Below are positions 42,554-53,399 of a DNA stretch of 64,000 bases, in pieces. Location: positions 428,786-492,785 of the forward strand of contig NHZP01000039.1 of the NCBI GenBank assembly GCA_003313425.1. Reading direction: 5' to 3'. The notes beneath the pieces were generated by a model. It saw nothing but the letters and a program-made list of their open reading frames with translations, did no database searches and was not told the origin of the DNA. The position numbers and the translations under genes are program-made. This stretch comes from Pseudopyrenochaeta lycopersici. Its lineage: Eukaryota > Ascomycota > Dothideomycetes > Pleosporales > Pseudopyrenochaetaceae. The number at the start of each line of letters is the position of its first letter. Positions within the stretch are counted from its first letter, which is position 1.

Positions 42554-43708
42554 TCAAACCTCACTCTTGCTCTCTCGTGCCTTCGTCTTTCCATACGCCC
42601 CGCCAGCCAGTTTCCGCATCTCCAGCGCCCGTTTGTATGGTGGTGCGGTAGGCGGCTGGACTGGATCTAGGCTAACCCTATCCTTGGGGAGATTATATGT
42701 AGCATCAGAATCATACGCTGAAAGATCACCGCATGCCAGAAATGGTGCTATCCATCTTTGTCCGCCTTCTTCCACGTCATCTTCGTCCTCGCTTTCTGAG
42801 CCTAAATCCAACACAATAGCACCATCCTCTCTCACCCTCCGCGAAACTTGCTTCTCTGGCTTTGGCGCATCTTTCGGTATCGGTAGCTGTGTTCCTGCGC
42901 CCAATGGCTTGTCGAGGCTTGCTGTAAAGCCTGGTGGCGGACAAAACCCTTCACACACTACGAACGCTTCGATACTGCTTGCGCGACTGCTTCGTGGTTT
43001 CGCTACCCTCACCCCTTCGAACACGACCTTCAGCTGTGCAAAAAGCAAATCTACATCTTTGCCCCTGAATATTTTCGCCACAAATTTGCCGCCAGGCTTC
43101 AATACACACAGGGCGAGATTCAGTGCTGCCCACAATAGCTGGCTTTGGACGTAGATATCGAGGTCGTGTAGGCCGGTAACGTCAGGCGCGCCGTCTGAGA
43201 TGACTAGATCCACAGGCGAAGAACCGGTTGTGGCCTTTGGGTCGTACGTATCAGGGTCAAGAGCCTTCAACATGAGCGGTATGGTCGATGGATGTGTGAT
43301 ATCGGCGCGCATAGTAGTCACGCCTTCGAGTGGGCTCATGGGTTGCAAGTCGATAGCGACGATCCTGACGCCTTCTCTTGGCTTTGGCTGCTCGTCTTTT
43401 ACTTCCACTGTCTCCTTTGCCTCGTCAACCGACTCCTGCTTGCCAACACCCAATACGTATCTCCGCGTTGCCGCTTGCTTCTTTTGTAATCCTGCTCGTC
43501 CAAACTTTTCTCCTTTGATCAGCACCCTTGACAGCACTTGACTCCAGCTCCCCGGTGCTGCGCAAAGATCGACGACTCTGGTGACACCCTCAAATAAGTT
43601 GAATTCTTCGTCTAGTTGCAGAAGCTTGTATGCTGATCTAGCTCGCCATCCTTCCTCTTTTGCAAGTCGGTAGTATGCGTCTCGCTTGTCTTTCGAGGAC
43701 TTCCCCAT
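42554..43708 (-). CDS. TRM7: tRNA 2'-O-ribose methyltransferase TRM7 (FtsJ family)
   Basis: A complete intronless gene of 384 residues. It begins [29 protein letters not shown], the usual start of Trm7/FTSJ1; K28 is the first residue of the catalytic K-D-K-E tetrad. The SAM site is [16 protein letters not shown] (about 45-60), DGAPDVTG holds the catalytic Asp, [15 protein letters not shown] the second Lys, and [11 protein letters not shown] the Glu. Trm7 methylates positions 32 and 34 in the anticodon loop of several tRNAs with partner proteins Trm732 and Trm734. Compared with yeast (about 310 residues) there is an insert near residues 70-112 ([11 protein letters not shown] to EQPKPRE) and an acidic C-terminal extension ([14 protein letters not shown]), both probably disordered. 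The gene is divergent from MAK5. Confidence 0.94.
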   Translation of the reverse strand: MGKSSKDKRDAYYRLAKEEGWRARSAYKLLQLDEEFNLFEGVTRVVDLCAAPGSWSQVLSRVLIKGEKFGRAGLQKKQAATRRYVLGVGKQESVDEAKETVEVKDEQPKPREGVRIVAIDLQPMSPLEGVTTMRADITHPSTIPLMLKALDPDTYDPKATTGSSPVDLVISDGAPDVTGLHDLDIYVQSQLLWAALNLALCVLKPGGKFVAKIFRGKDVDLLFAQLKVVFEGVRVAKPRSSRASSIEAFVVCEGFCPPPGFTASLDKPLGAGTQLPIPKDAPKPEKQVSRRVREDGAIVLDLGSESEDEDDVEEGGQRWIAPFLACGDLSAYDSDATYNLPKDRVSLDPVQPPTAPPYKRALEMRKLAGGAYGKTKARESKSEV

Positions 43709-44121
43709 ACTCGTACCTTCAGCAAAGAGTCGACACTTTCGATTGAAATATCAAGGAGCTACGTTTATTGCAGCAGTTATTTCGTTGAGGCTGACTTTGT
43801 TCGCTACGTGACGATAATTTACTGATATGACTAATGCGGATTGGAATTTTGCTCGCTTGAGTTTGATATATGATTTCGCAGGTCGGCAAGGGAGGTATCC
43901 GTGCGGTTGAAGATCGAATTTCTGGCTCTTCCTATGCCTCAGAGCCCTGGATCAATGATTCGATATGCGTAAAAGTCTACCATATGCGAGTAATTGTGAG
44001 TGAATGTCGTGGGGTAAGTGGAGCCGAGCGGGGCGATCGGACTCCCGAACGCCGACAAGTTTTCAAAAAAATTCCCAATGACCTCCCATTCACAATCGTC
44101 CTAAATCGCGAAATTTACGCA
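43709..44121. promoter_or_regulatory. Shared promoter region of TRM7 and MAK5
   Basis: 413 bp between divergent start codons of two RNA-maturation genes. The MAK5 frame is open here back to 43870, but its sequence lacks family similarity, so I treat it as leader. A bidirectional promoter coordinating the two genes is plausible but not shown. Confidence 0.45.
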
Positions 44122-46539
44122 ATGAAGCGACCTCACAAAGTCCCGAAAGCGGCGCACAAGGCGCATAAACGCCAGAAAATCGATGACTTCCCTAAACCGT
44201 TACCGACGAAACCCAAGCGCAAAGTACGACTAGAAGAGCTAGGATGGAAGACAGTGTCTATGCCCGATCGACTGGACGACTTCGAAGGCTTCTATGGACT
44301 TGAAGAAATTGACGACGTTACAATAGTGAAGGATCCGACAACTGGAAATATCTCATTCGAGACCACGAAGACTGAAGAGGAGGTTGGCCAGGACATTGAA
44401 GAAGCATGGCGGCGCGAAGAAGAGGAGGCTGAACGGCTGGAGAAGATAGTGTTTGGCAATGAAAAGGAAGCGGAAAAACAGACTGAGCAGAAAGAGGACG
44501 ATGATGAGGAATGGGAGGGGTTTAGTGACGATGACGCTGCACAAAATCATGAAGATGCAGTGGAGAATACCGAAGCTGCAAACCAAGAACCTGCAGCTGT
44601 CACAAATGGAAATTCAAAAGCCAAAACGGAGAGCAAGGCCGAGACAGAAGCACAGGAGGCGAATTCGAAAAAGAAAAACAAGAAAGAGACTCCGGTAGCG
44701 AACGACAGCGAAAAAGATGAGCCTGAAGTGACTGACGAGGAAGACCAAAGCGATGGAGAAACGTTTGGTCCGGGGGCCTTCGATATATTGGCAAACCAAC
44801 CTGAAGATGAAGACGATGAGGTGGACGTTTCTGCCTGGGGCGAAATGGATTTGTCTGAGGAGGTTCTGGGTTCATTAGCGAAGCTTAAATTCTCTAACCC
44901 CACCGCCATTCAAGCCTCGACGATACCCGAAATAATGGCAGGAAGAGATGTCATTGGCAAAGCTTCGACAGGTTCTGGAAAGACACTCGCATTTGGCATT
45001 CCGATAGTGGAGTCCTTTCTTGCTTCTCGATCCATATCGAAAGACTCTAAGGATAAAAACCCCCTAGCCCTCATCATTGCACCAACTCGAGAACTGGCGC
45101 ATCAAATCAACGCACATCTGATCGCGCTTTGCAACAAGGGTGATTTCGATGCTCCCCACATTGCGTCAATCACCGGAGGATTGTCCGTGCAAAAGCAGCG
45201 ACGACAGCTAGAGAAAGCAGATATTGTTGTTGGAACCCCAGGACGCTTATGGGAAGTCATCAGTACCGGTCAAGGGCTTCTCGAGAAGTTCAAACAGATT
45301 CAATTCCTAGTCGTGGATGAAGCCGATCGTCTGCTGAGTGAAGGGCACTACAAAGAGCTTGGGGAGATCCTCAAAATCCTAGAGCCAGATAATGAAGTCG
45401 AGGGCGAAACCGAAAAAGAAGAACCTCTAGAGATTCAGCGCCAGACTTTGGTCTTCTCTGCAACATTCGGAAAGAGCCTGCAGCAAAAGCTCGCAGGCAA
45501 GGCCAAAGGCGGTGCAGATCTCATGAGCAAACAACAGTCAATGGACTACCTTCTCAAGAAGCTCAACTTCCGAGAAGAGAAGCCCGTATTTATTGATGCA
45601 AATCCAGAATCACAAATGGCCAACAAGCTAAAGGAAGGCTTGATCGAGTGTGCTGGTCCTGAGAAAGACCTGTATCTTTACTCACTGCTCATGTTCTATA
45701 CCAAAAAGCGTGCCCTTGTTTTCACAAACTCCATCTCAGCCGTACGACGCATAACTCCGTTTCTTCAGAACCTCGCTCTACCAGCTCTTCCACTACACTC
45801 CAACATGCCGCAAAAAGCCCGTCTTCGCTCCATCGAGCGATTCAAAGAACGCCCTGGTTCGATCCTTGTCGCCACCGACGTCGCAGCTCGAGGTCTCGAT
45901 ATTCCCCAAGTCGAGTTGGTTATCCATTATCACTTGCCACGTGCGGCTGATACCTATGTGCACCGATCTGGACGTACCGCGCGTGCAGATGCCTCAGGTA
46001 TCAGTATTTTGATCTGCGCCCCAGAAGAAGTCGCCGGCGTTCGAAGGCTTGTTGCAAAAGTGCATGCTCGGGCTGGAGAAGCGCCCAAGTCGAAGAAAAC
46101 GGCACACTTCATCCGCACCCTCGACATCGATCGGCGCATTGTATCGCGCCTCCGACCTCGCGCCGCAATCTCGAAACAGCTGGCTGATACCGTCATTGCG
46201 AAGGAGAAGAGACACACCGAAGACGACGTCATGAGGCAAGCTGCCGAAGATCTAGGTATTGACTACGACAGCGAGGAGTTCGAGAAAGAAGCAAAGGGAA
46301 AGAGAGGCCGTGGCTCGGGAAGAAAGAAGAAGGAAAAGGAAGCGAGCGAAATGACAAAGGGCGAAATGCAGGCTTTGAGAGCAGAATTAAAGGGCCTTTT
46401 GAGCCAGAGGATCAATACAGGCGTTAGCGCGAGATATCTGACAAGCGGTGGGATTGATGTCGAGGCACTAATGGCTGGCGAGGGCAACATGGAGTTCTTG
46501 GGAAATGTCGATGGACTTGGATTTGACGATGATGCTTAG
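44122..46539 (+). CDS. MAK5: DEAD-box ATP-dependent RNA helicase MAK5
   Basis: A complete intronless gene of 805 residues. The start ATG at 44122 opens with MKRPHKVPKAAHKAHKRQK, a basic nuclear/nucleolar signal. Next is LEELGWKTVSMPDRLDDFEGFYGLEEIDDV, typical of MAK5. A long acidic, lysine-rich spacer covers about residues 90-225. The helicase core shows the Q motif (FSNPTAIQASTIP), Walker A (ASTGSGKT, about 281-288), PTRELAHQ, TPGRLWEV, VDEADRLL (about 398-405), SATF, the C-terminal lobe ATDVAARGLDIPQVE and HRSGRTARA (about 614). MAK5 unwinds pre-rRNA during early 60S subunit assembly in the nucleolus. The C-terminus is again lysine-rich (KRGRGSGRKKKEKE) and ends in an acidic GLGFDDDA. The gene converges on SCP160. 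Confidence 0.95.
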   Translation: MKRPHKVPKAAHKAHKRQKIDDFPKPLPTKPKRKVRLEELGWKTVSMPDRLDDFEGFYGLEEIDDVTIVKDPTTGNISFETTKTEEEVGQDIEEAWRREEEEAERLEKIVFGNEKEAEKQTEQKEDDDEEWEGFSDDDAAQNHEDAVENTEAANQEPAAVTNGNSKAKTESKAETEAQEANSKKKNKKETPVANDSEKDEPEVTDEEDQSDGETFGPGAFDILANQPEDEDDEVDVSAWGEMDLSEEVLGSLAKLKFSNPTAIQASTIPEIMAGRDVIGKASTGSGKTLAFGIPIVESFLASRSISKDSKDKNPLALIIAPTRELAHQINAHLIALCNKGDFDAPHIASITGGLSVQKQRRQLEKADIVVGTPGRLWEVISTGQGLLEKFKQIQFLVVDEADRLLSEGHYKELGEILKILEPDNEVEGETEKEEPLEIQRQTLVFSATFGKSLQQKLAGKAKGGADLMSKQQSMDYLLKKLNFREEKPVFIDANPESQMANKLKEGLIECAGPEKDLYLYSLLMFYTKKRALVFTNSISAVRRITPFLQNLALPALPLHSNMPQKARLRSIERFKERPGSILVATDVAARGLDIPQVELVIHYHLPRAADTYVHRSGRTARADASGISILICAPEEVAGVRRLVAKVHARAGEAPKSKKTAHFIRTLDIDRRIVSRLRPRAAISKQLADTVIAKEKRHTEDDVMRQAAEDLGIDYDSEEFEKEAKGKRGRGSGRKKKEKEASEMTKGEMQALRAELKGLLSQRINTGVSARYLTSGGIDVEALMAGEGNMEFLGNVDGLGFDDDA

Positions 46540-47054
46540 TTGGTAGTGGGGAGATCATCCAAGACAGTGATAGTGAGAAATTAAGAGGTTTCGACCGTAG
46601 TCAATGAGTATATGCGAAGCGCCTGCACATTGCCCCATACTCTCTGTCTTCCGCATTGAAATGGCACACAGACCGTCGCTTGAACGACGTTGTCACGTTC
46701 GAATTTTACTCTCACTGGCCAACCCGTAGCACATAACTAGGACGAGAAAAGCGACGCATACATCACTCACTCAAAATATAATGCGTTGTCAGAAGCTATT
46801 TGATATACAGAAACGTCATAAACTTTTATTTCATACGCTCTACAATCATGTGGTTTTGAAGATAAAAGAGGCAGATGCTCAACTCATGCCAAAAACCGGG
46901 CAAAATAGATCAGACGCTGAAGTGACAGTCTACCCCATACCAATTCCCGAGTATTGGCACATAACACCACGCTCTAATAACATTTTTTATACTCCTACGC
47001 GGACAATCACTAGCGCGCTTCCCATATCTCTTGGTCTGTCAGATACAACGTCGT
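46540..47054. other. Convergent intergenic region
   Basis: About 0.5 kb between MAK5 (+) and SCP160 (-) 3' ends. Contains presumed 3'UTRs, AT-rich. No tRNA or coding frame recognised. Confidence 0.5.
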
Positions 47055-50000
47055 TTATTTGCGACCACCATTTCCGCCCTTGGACACAATGTCGAGGATC
47101 AGCTGACGAGCTTGCTCGCAGCCCTCCTTGGTGCCGACAATCTCAATGGCTTCATCTTTGGCCTGGTCACGGGGTACCTGGATCTTGGTACCGGTCTTCT
47201 TGCGAAGTTCGTTGATGGTGCTACCACCAGAGCCGACAACGAGTCTATTGCATATTAGTAGGCATATCTTTTGAAGAGTGAACATGCTTGAGCTTACCTG
47301 TAGCTTCGTGGATCGGGCAGGATGAGATAGCCCGTGGCAGAGGGCTTGGAAGCAGCCTTGATGGCAGCCTCAAGGGTTTGGCGAGCCTTCGGGAGGTTCT
47401 CAGCAGGGCCGCGCAGAATCCAAGGGATAGTGGCAGAAAGGTCAGCGCCCTCTTTGGGAGCATTGTTCTCCACAATCTCCCAAGAGTGCTCGTCAGCTCC
47501 ACTCGTAGCATCATCAGTGATCAAAGGCAGAGCACCGTTGGCGCCCTTTCTCGCTTTTCCAGCCTCAGCTTGAGCAGGCTTAGGCGGGAGCTGCTGGCCA
47601 GCGTGATCAACAGTGACCTTGTGCTGGTTGCGGAGCTGACGGAAGAACTGGCCATTGTCCGAGATTGCGTGGTGGAGGTGGCGAGGCACCTCAACCGTCT
47701 CGCCCTCCTGGCCCTTGACAAGTTCGAGGATGTGTTCCTTGGCTTTCTCAACGGCGGCTGGCTCACCAGTAATCTTGACTTGACTGCGGGCAGCACCAGT
47801 GGTGGTCTGCTTAGGAATGTCGAGTTGAATCTTGAGTTGCGCTTCTAGGGAGCGACGAGTCTCGCCACCGCGACCGATGAGCAGACGGTGCTTGTCTGGA
47901 GAGACTTCAATGATTTCAGAGGTCTGGTTCTCCTGAACCGAGACCTGAGCCTTAATTGCAGCAACAATCTTCTCCACAACGGTCTTGGGACCTTCAATAC
48001 GAATGGTTGACTCGTCGGACTCGGCTCGTGGGAAGCGCACCATGCGCGCCAAATCGCGAGCATTGTCAGGCCCGCCAGCAGATGTTACGATGGAGCGGAT
48101 GTTTGCCCCGCTGCCACCAATGAGGGTCCTGTGATGCTTCCTGTCGACATCCAATGTCTCGACGACAGTGTCATCGAAAACCTTGGCACGCTGCTGCAGA
48201 ATCCTCTTAGCATCCTCAACCGCCTTCTTGGTACCCTTGAGCCTAATCTCTGCACGGCCAGAGGGATCAGCACCTTCACGAGCACCGGGCACATCGATCT
48301 GGCAACCCGTCTCGAGACGAAGATTCTCCATCTCGCGACCACCGGAACCAATCAATTGCGGGACCTGACTCTGAGCAACATTGACAGTATCACTGAACGA
48401 GTTGTCCATGATGTACTGAAGCAAGCTAAGCACTTCGTCGCGAGCTCCATCAGCACCCTTCTTGGGACCTCGAACAATGACTTCGTCCTGGTTCTGGCCT
48501 CGAGAATTTCGCTGGGATGCAGCGTCAGTGGCAGCGTCGTCGTCGTTCTGAGCTCGCCTGGGGAAGTTGATGCGAACACCATAACGATCCTGCAAACGCT
48601 CAACCTGCTTGCCTCCGGCACCAATCAGGTCACGGTGGTATTGCGGCTTGACCTTTAGTACGTGAATGGCCTCATCCTCAAGCTTCTTGGCCATGTCGAG
48701 GATGTCCTTCTTGCACTGCTGAGCCTTGGCTGAAGGGCCCTTTAGCTCTACCTTGCCATCATTGATCTGCACATCAACATCGTACTTTTGACGTAGACGT
48801 TGAATGTTCTCACCACCCTTGCCGACCAAATGGCTCGCATACTTTTGTGGGTAATCGAACGTGGTGACATGGTTGCGCTCAAGCTCGTCCTTCTCTGCTT
48901 GCTCAATGAATGCAAGGATCTTGGCGTTGAAGTCATCCACAGCGTTGGAGGGACCGCGAATAGCAAAGTTGTTGTTTGAGCGGCTATGAGCCTCAGGGCG
49001 TCGCTGACCAAACAGACCTTGCACAGGAACTTGATCGTGTGCAAGCCCTTGTTGCTCATCGTTGATGAACTGTTCAATCTTGCGATGAAACTTAGGGTTA
49101 GACTCGAAACCACGCGATTCAATCTTCGGCTGGTTGCTCGTCAGAGCTTGAATGAATTTTTGGGCCTGTTGGAGACCCTGTTGGTAGGCTTTGACCTCAG
49201 CAGGCGAGGGCGCGCCACGGGGAATGGAGTACTCGTCGTATGGGCCGGTGCCCTCAAAGACAAGGACCAATTCTGGAGACTCTTCCGATTCATCTGGGAA
49301 GACAATATGTACACCATGGTCCTGTCGAACCTTTGGTGCATTGCGCTGCCTCAAGAAAGGGTGGTAGAAGGGGTCAACGTCCATAGTGGCGAACCTACTT
49401 GGTGGGTGACCAGCAAAGACACTCATGACATCGCCACGGGCCTTCATGCTGTTCTTGCCGTTCCTTGCGTAGATCTCCCATCCGGTCGGTCCGTTACGAT
49501 CAGTAGGAGCGACAATGCTAGCCTCATGCTGACGTTCCAATTCGGCCAACGCCTGACGTTGACGCAGGTACCGGGTGAGATTGTGCGCATGTGATTGAGC
49601 ATTGGGCCCTTTGTGCTCGCGGGCAGCGTCCGCAGTAGCCATGGTCATGCTGGCAGCAAGGTCCTCAAGCTTGTTGATACCCTGCTCGATCTTGTTGGGA
49701 GGGCCAACAATATACACCGTCTCGCTATCGTCCGAATTGGGGGGCAAGACAATGCTGCAACCAGTCTCTTCCAAGAAATCGTGCAGAGAGCCGCCCCGTT
49801 CGCCGACGATGAATTGGTGTCGGCCACGCTCAATGGATCGCTGCTCAATCGCCAGCTGCTGGCGGAGCTGCTGAACCCGGCGTTCAAGTTCAGCCTGAAC
49901 CTGCTGTGCAGCGACTCGGTCACCAGAAACCTGGATGGGGAAGTTGGCCTGCGGGACGAAGGGGACTGGCTGGTTGCGAGTACCCTGAGGCGGAGCCTGA

Positions 50001-51113
50001 GAGCGCCAAGTGTGGTACTGAGGAATCTGAATATTCACGTCCCTGCCTTGAACCAGGTTGTCGGTATGGACATTGTGGGGACCAGCAAGGAAAGGATAGA
50101 ACTCTGCAGGAATATCCTTCAAGCGCAGATTCACAGTAGAGGTGCGCTCGTTGACAATGGCATCAATCTCGCGGCGAGCCATCTCGGCGGTCAAGGCATT
50201 GCCCTCAATGTGAACATTGACAACAGTATCCTCATCCTCACCTGCCTCAGCCTTGGGGACCTGAATGCGAGCACCAGTGCGCTTGCTGATCTCCTGAATC
50301 TTGGAACCTTGGCGACCGATGATATGGGCGCGGACAGAGGCGGGGACGGGGACATCGACAGATTGCTTTTTTCTTGGTTAGCAATATTTTTCTAACAGCG
50401 ATTGGATAACCTACCTTTGAACCAACTTCGTTAGCAATCTCCTTAAGGGACTGCCTGACAGCTTCAACGGGGCCAGTAGACTCAAAGATGACAGTTCCTC
50501 CTGGGCCAGACTTGTATTCGAGCTTCGCCTTGGAGCGCCTGTTGATGTCGCGAATAATGTCGTTCACGGGCTTCTTGAGCTGTGCACGGGGAGTGAGCTG
50601 GTTGGGGGAGAAGGAGATGCGCTCCGTGTGTTTGCCGGGGATGTTCACTGTGGGGAGAACAGGACCGCGGCCAACAGTGATGGAGGCCGGGGTGCCAAAG
50701 CCGGAGGCCGGGGTGGAGGAGCGAGAGGTGTTGTTGCTGGCTGCACCGCCATTGACGCCGTTGGAAGTGACAGCAGCAGGCTTCTTACCCCAGGTAGGGG
50801 CGACCGAAGCCTGGGCGCGAGGCTTGACAGGGCCGAGGGCTGGGAAGGCCTCCTCAGACGACGTGTTCAGGGCAGGCTTCTTCGCGGGGGCAGGGCTAGG
50901 GGCAGGGGCGTCCTGGGCCTTTTGCTTGCCCGCAGCCTTCTCGCTGAGGGGAGCAGAGCCGTCAGCGGCGGACTTGGCAGAGGGCGGCGGATGGGCGATG
51001 TCCTCCTCGTCGACGACATCCTCGACGGTGACGTGGTGGTCGTGCTGCTCCATGAGCTTCTGCGCGGGGGTGAGGCCCTCGGTGGCAGAGGCAGACACTG
51101 CTTCGGATGCCAT
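47055..51113 (-). CDS. SCP160: Multi-KH-domain RNA-binding protein SCP160/vigilin
   Basis: Three exons, 51113-50415, 50365-47298 and 47244-47055, with introns of 49 and 53 bp, encode 1318 residues. The N-terminal 200 residues are low-complexity (alanine, proline, acidic). From there on the protein is a string of KH domains, seen as repeated GxxG loops in hydrophobic-helix context: IIGRQGSKIQ, LVGKGGENIQRLR, LIGAGGKQVERLQ, LIGSGGREMENLR, LIGGSGANIRSI, LIGRGGETRRSLE and finally VVGSGGSTINELRKK. Some copies (for example around RGGSLHDFLE) have degenerate loops, as is usual in vigilins. Scp160 associates with polysomes and the ER surface and affects translation of codon-biased mRNAs and mRNA localisation. 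The last exon encodes half a KH domain and ends KGGNGGRK. Confidence 0.93.
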
Positions 51114-52113
51114 TGTTCAAGTATAAACCGTTTCGAGTTGACCAAAGGGTATTCGCGTGGACGGTGGGAGGTGGGAATTAGAAGTGGGTAGCCACTTTTG
51201 GATCGGTGGGATTGGATTGGGGGCGTTGGTGAAGAATCTGGCAGGAAAGGGCGTAAGCAGAGTAATGGCGAAGCACAAGCAGCGCCAGCACAAGTTTCCC
51301 TCGACTCGTTCGGCGGTGTGCTGGGGGATGCGTACCAGAGTTGCGATGGGCCGATACCTGGGGCACAGCCAGAAAAGAGATGCGCAGGGATTTGGTTAGA
51401 GTAGCGTGAGATCAGTAAGCCATCACGCTTTCAGCTGGGCAATGCGGACACGATTGAATATAGAGACTACTGCTACGGTTACAGAAGCCGGAAAGATGCG
51501 TGGTGACGATGGGAAGCTCGTGGACGATGTGGCCGTCTCCAGAAGGGCCTCGAAACTACGGCAGACCCCTGCTTCCCCGCCAACTCGAAAAGCGTATGGT
51601 CGCCGTGCCTGTGCGCCATGCACCCGACCTTTGTTCCACAATTATTTTGCCATATCCTGTGATTGTGACCGACAACCTCGGCGTCCATGTGTAATACAAA
51701 AGCTTCCAACGTTAAAGCATGCCAATTCAGTTGCATGATATAACTTGATTTATATCTGGAACATAATTAGCGCATCTCCCCAATATTGTCAGCAAGCACT
51801 GCGAAGACCCACACACCTGCATCGATCAAGAAAGGATATCTTTTGGTGCACGTATCACGGCGTCCGTCAAATGCAGGCAACAGCAGCAGCATCCCGCCAG
51901 ATTTTACGTTTACAGTACCGAGCGAAAGGTTTGCAGGCGATTTAATGTGTTGCATCGCCCTTTAAATCCGAGTACCAGGCTGCACGTGTTCGGCAACTTG
52001 TACCCAATGTGGCAATGTATCCTTCATCACCTTCACCACACTATGGCGCCATCCATATATCTACATTCGCCGTCAAATCTCTGCAAACCTACCCAATCCA
52101 GTCAACATGAAAG

Positions 52114-52154
52114 CGTAACGTGCATCCCTTCGTAACGGAACAACCGTCGTAACG
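52114..52154 (+). repeat. CGTAACG heptamer repeated three times at 17-bp spacing
   Basis: CGTAACG starts at 52114, 52131 and 52148, exactly 17 bp apart each time, while the 10-bp spacers differ. Conserved heptamers with constant spacing but variable spacers look more like a protein-binding array than a simple tandem duplication. Confidence 0.5.
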
Positions 52155-52302
52155 GACATAATTGTAGTTACTTAGACTTTGCAGCAATACAGAAATCTGT
52201 ACGCGCGTTAATAATCTCAAATTCCTCTTACCCTACATACTGCGATAACTCCTAAACTTATCTATATATATTAATATAATAATTACAGTTATATATGTCA
52301 GG

Positions 52303-52413
52303 GTTCAATCCTTTCAGGTTACTAGACGCAGGTGAAAGGGTTCAATCCTTCCAAGTTACTAGACGCAGGTGAAAGGTAACGATCCTGCCAAGTTACTAGA
52401 CGCAGGTGAAAGG
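52303..52413 (+). repeat. 37-bp tandem repeat, three units
   Basis: Three contiguous 37-bp units at 52303-52339, 52340-52376 and 52377-52413. The 23-base right part of each unit (from GTTACTAGAC to GTGAAAGG) is nearly identical, while the left part varies. Across the first junction AAGG-GTTCAAT-CCTT forms a small hairpin. No gene overlaps. Confidence 0.85.
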
Positions 52414-52977
52414 TAATGTGCCGTTGCACAGGGTACCTGGGCAATCAGGTGATGATGGGTTTCCTTTGTCAGCGAAATTTGGTGATAAAACTTGGAGATG
52501 CGAGAGATCTCAACCTCATGCACTAAACGTGATGCACCATGCACCACACACTACGAGAATTTACTTCAAAACTGAGATTTTGCGAAGTAGCTAGTGCATT
52601 AGCTATGTCAATTTAATGAGATTTCAGACTATTTTGTTTATTACTTTTAATTAGGCTCTATACTTACTTTTGTTTCTAGCAGACTGCACAGGCAGGGCTG
52701 CTCCTGTTATTTACGCACGTTTAATTCCAACGTTACCTCTCATTTATAACACTAGAACTGCGGGATTGTGCTAAACTACCTTATTAACTCTATATATAAT
52801 GGCGAAGCCTAAGGGGCACAACAGTCTGTTCTAGTTAGGCTACAGCTAATAAGAGTAGAAAAAGCCTACATAGCATTGAACTGTTAATGTTGAAAACATA
52901 AATATGAGAGCGCTATATTGCGATACAGAGATTATAGGATTACCTAGAAAGAGCTGGGTGTCTGTTTGACTCTGACA

Positions 52978-53049
52978 AACCTTTGAGAGGGATAGCGCTG
53001 TTGCGGCCAGCCTTTGGAACCTTTGAGAGGGATGGCGCTGTTGCGGCCA
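52978..53049 (+). repeat. 32-bp direct repeat pair
   Basis: A 32-bp sequence beginning AACCTTTGAGAGG and ending TTGCGGCCA occurs at 52978-53009 and 53018-53049 with one difference (A/G). The 8-bp spacer is GCCTTTGG. It lies just left of the point where CpA depletion starts. Confidence 0.85.
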
Positions 53050-53399
53050 CCCCCTCTACATTTTTAGAGCTAAGAGTTGATAGGGACTAGCTCTGTTAAG
53101 GCTGTATCCTTGTTATCTTGCTATGATAAATTAAGACTTCCTATAATATGAGCGGAAGCTAACTTAGTAGTAGCAGGATAAGAAGACGAACAAGAATAAG
53201 ATAACAGAAAATAAAAAATAAGAATAACTATAAACGATTAGGAAATAATTTAGAAGTAGTACAGTATTAGATTTTAGTTAATTATTAGCGTTAGCAAGGA
53301 ACTGCCTAGTAGTTACAGTCTCCTTATTTAGTTATACTGAAGGGCTGCAGCAGCCTATTCAGGATTCAGCCTTTAGCTATCCTTATAGCTAACTTAACA

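Larger units (their letters stand above)
51114..53130. other. Gene-free transition from gene block to AT-rich island
   Basis: 2 kb upstream of SCP160. The first 0.4 kb is GC-rich promoter/leader. From about 52.1 kb, AT content rises and three short repeat arrays appear (listed separately). CpA and TpG are still common up to about 53.1 kb, so this part has not been RIP-mutated to the degree of the DNA beyond. Confidence 0.55.

Noticed and set aside
49595..50395. 266-codon open frame antisense to SCP160
   Set aside because: Leucine-rich shadow of the KH-domain codons; several shadow frames overlap there.
52300..52345. GGTTCAATCC word resembling a tRNA T-arm
   Set aside because: It is part of the 37-bp tandem repeat; no acceptor stem, D-arm or anticodon arm can be fitted around it.
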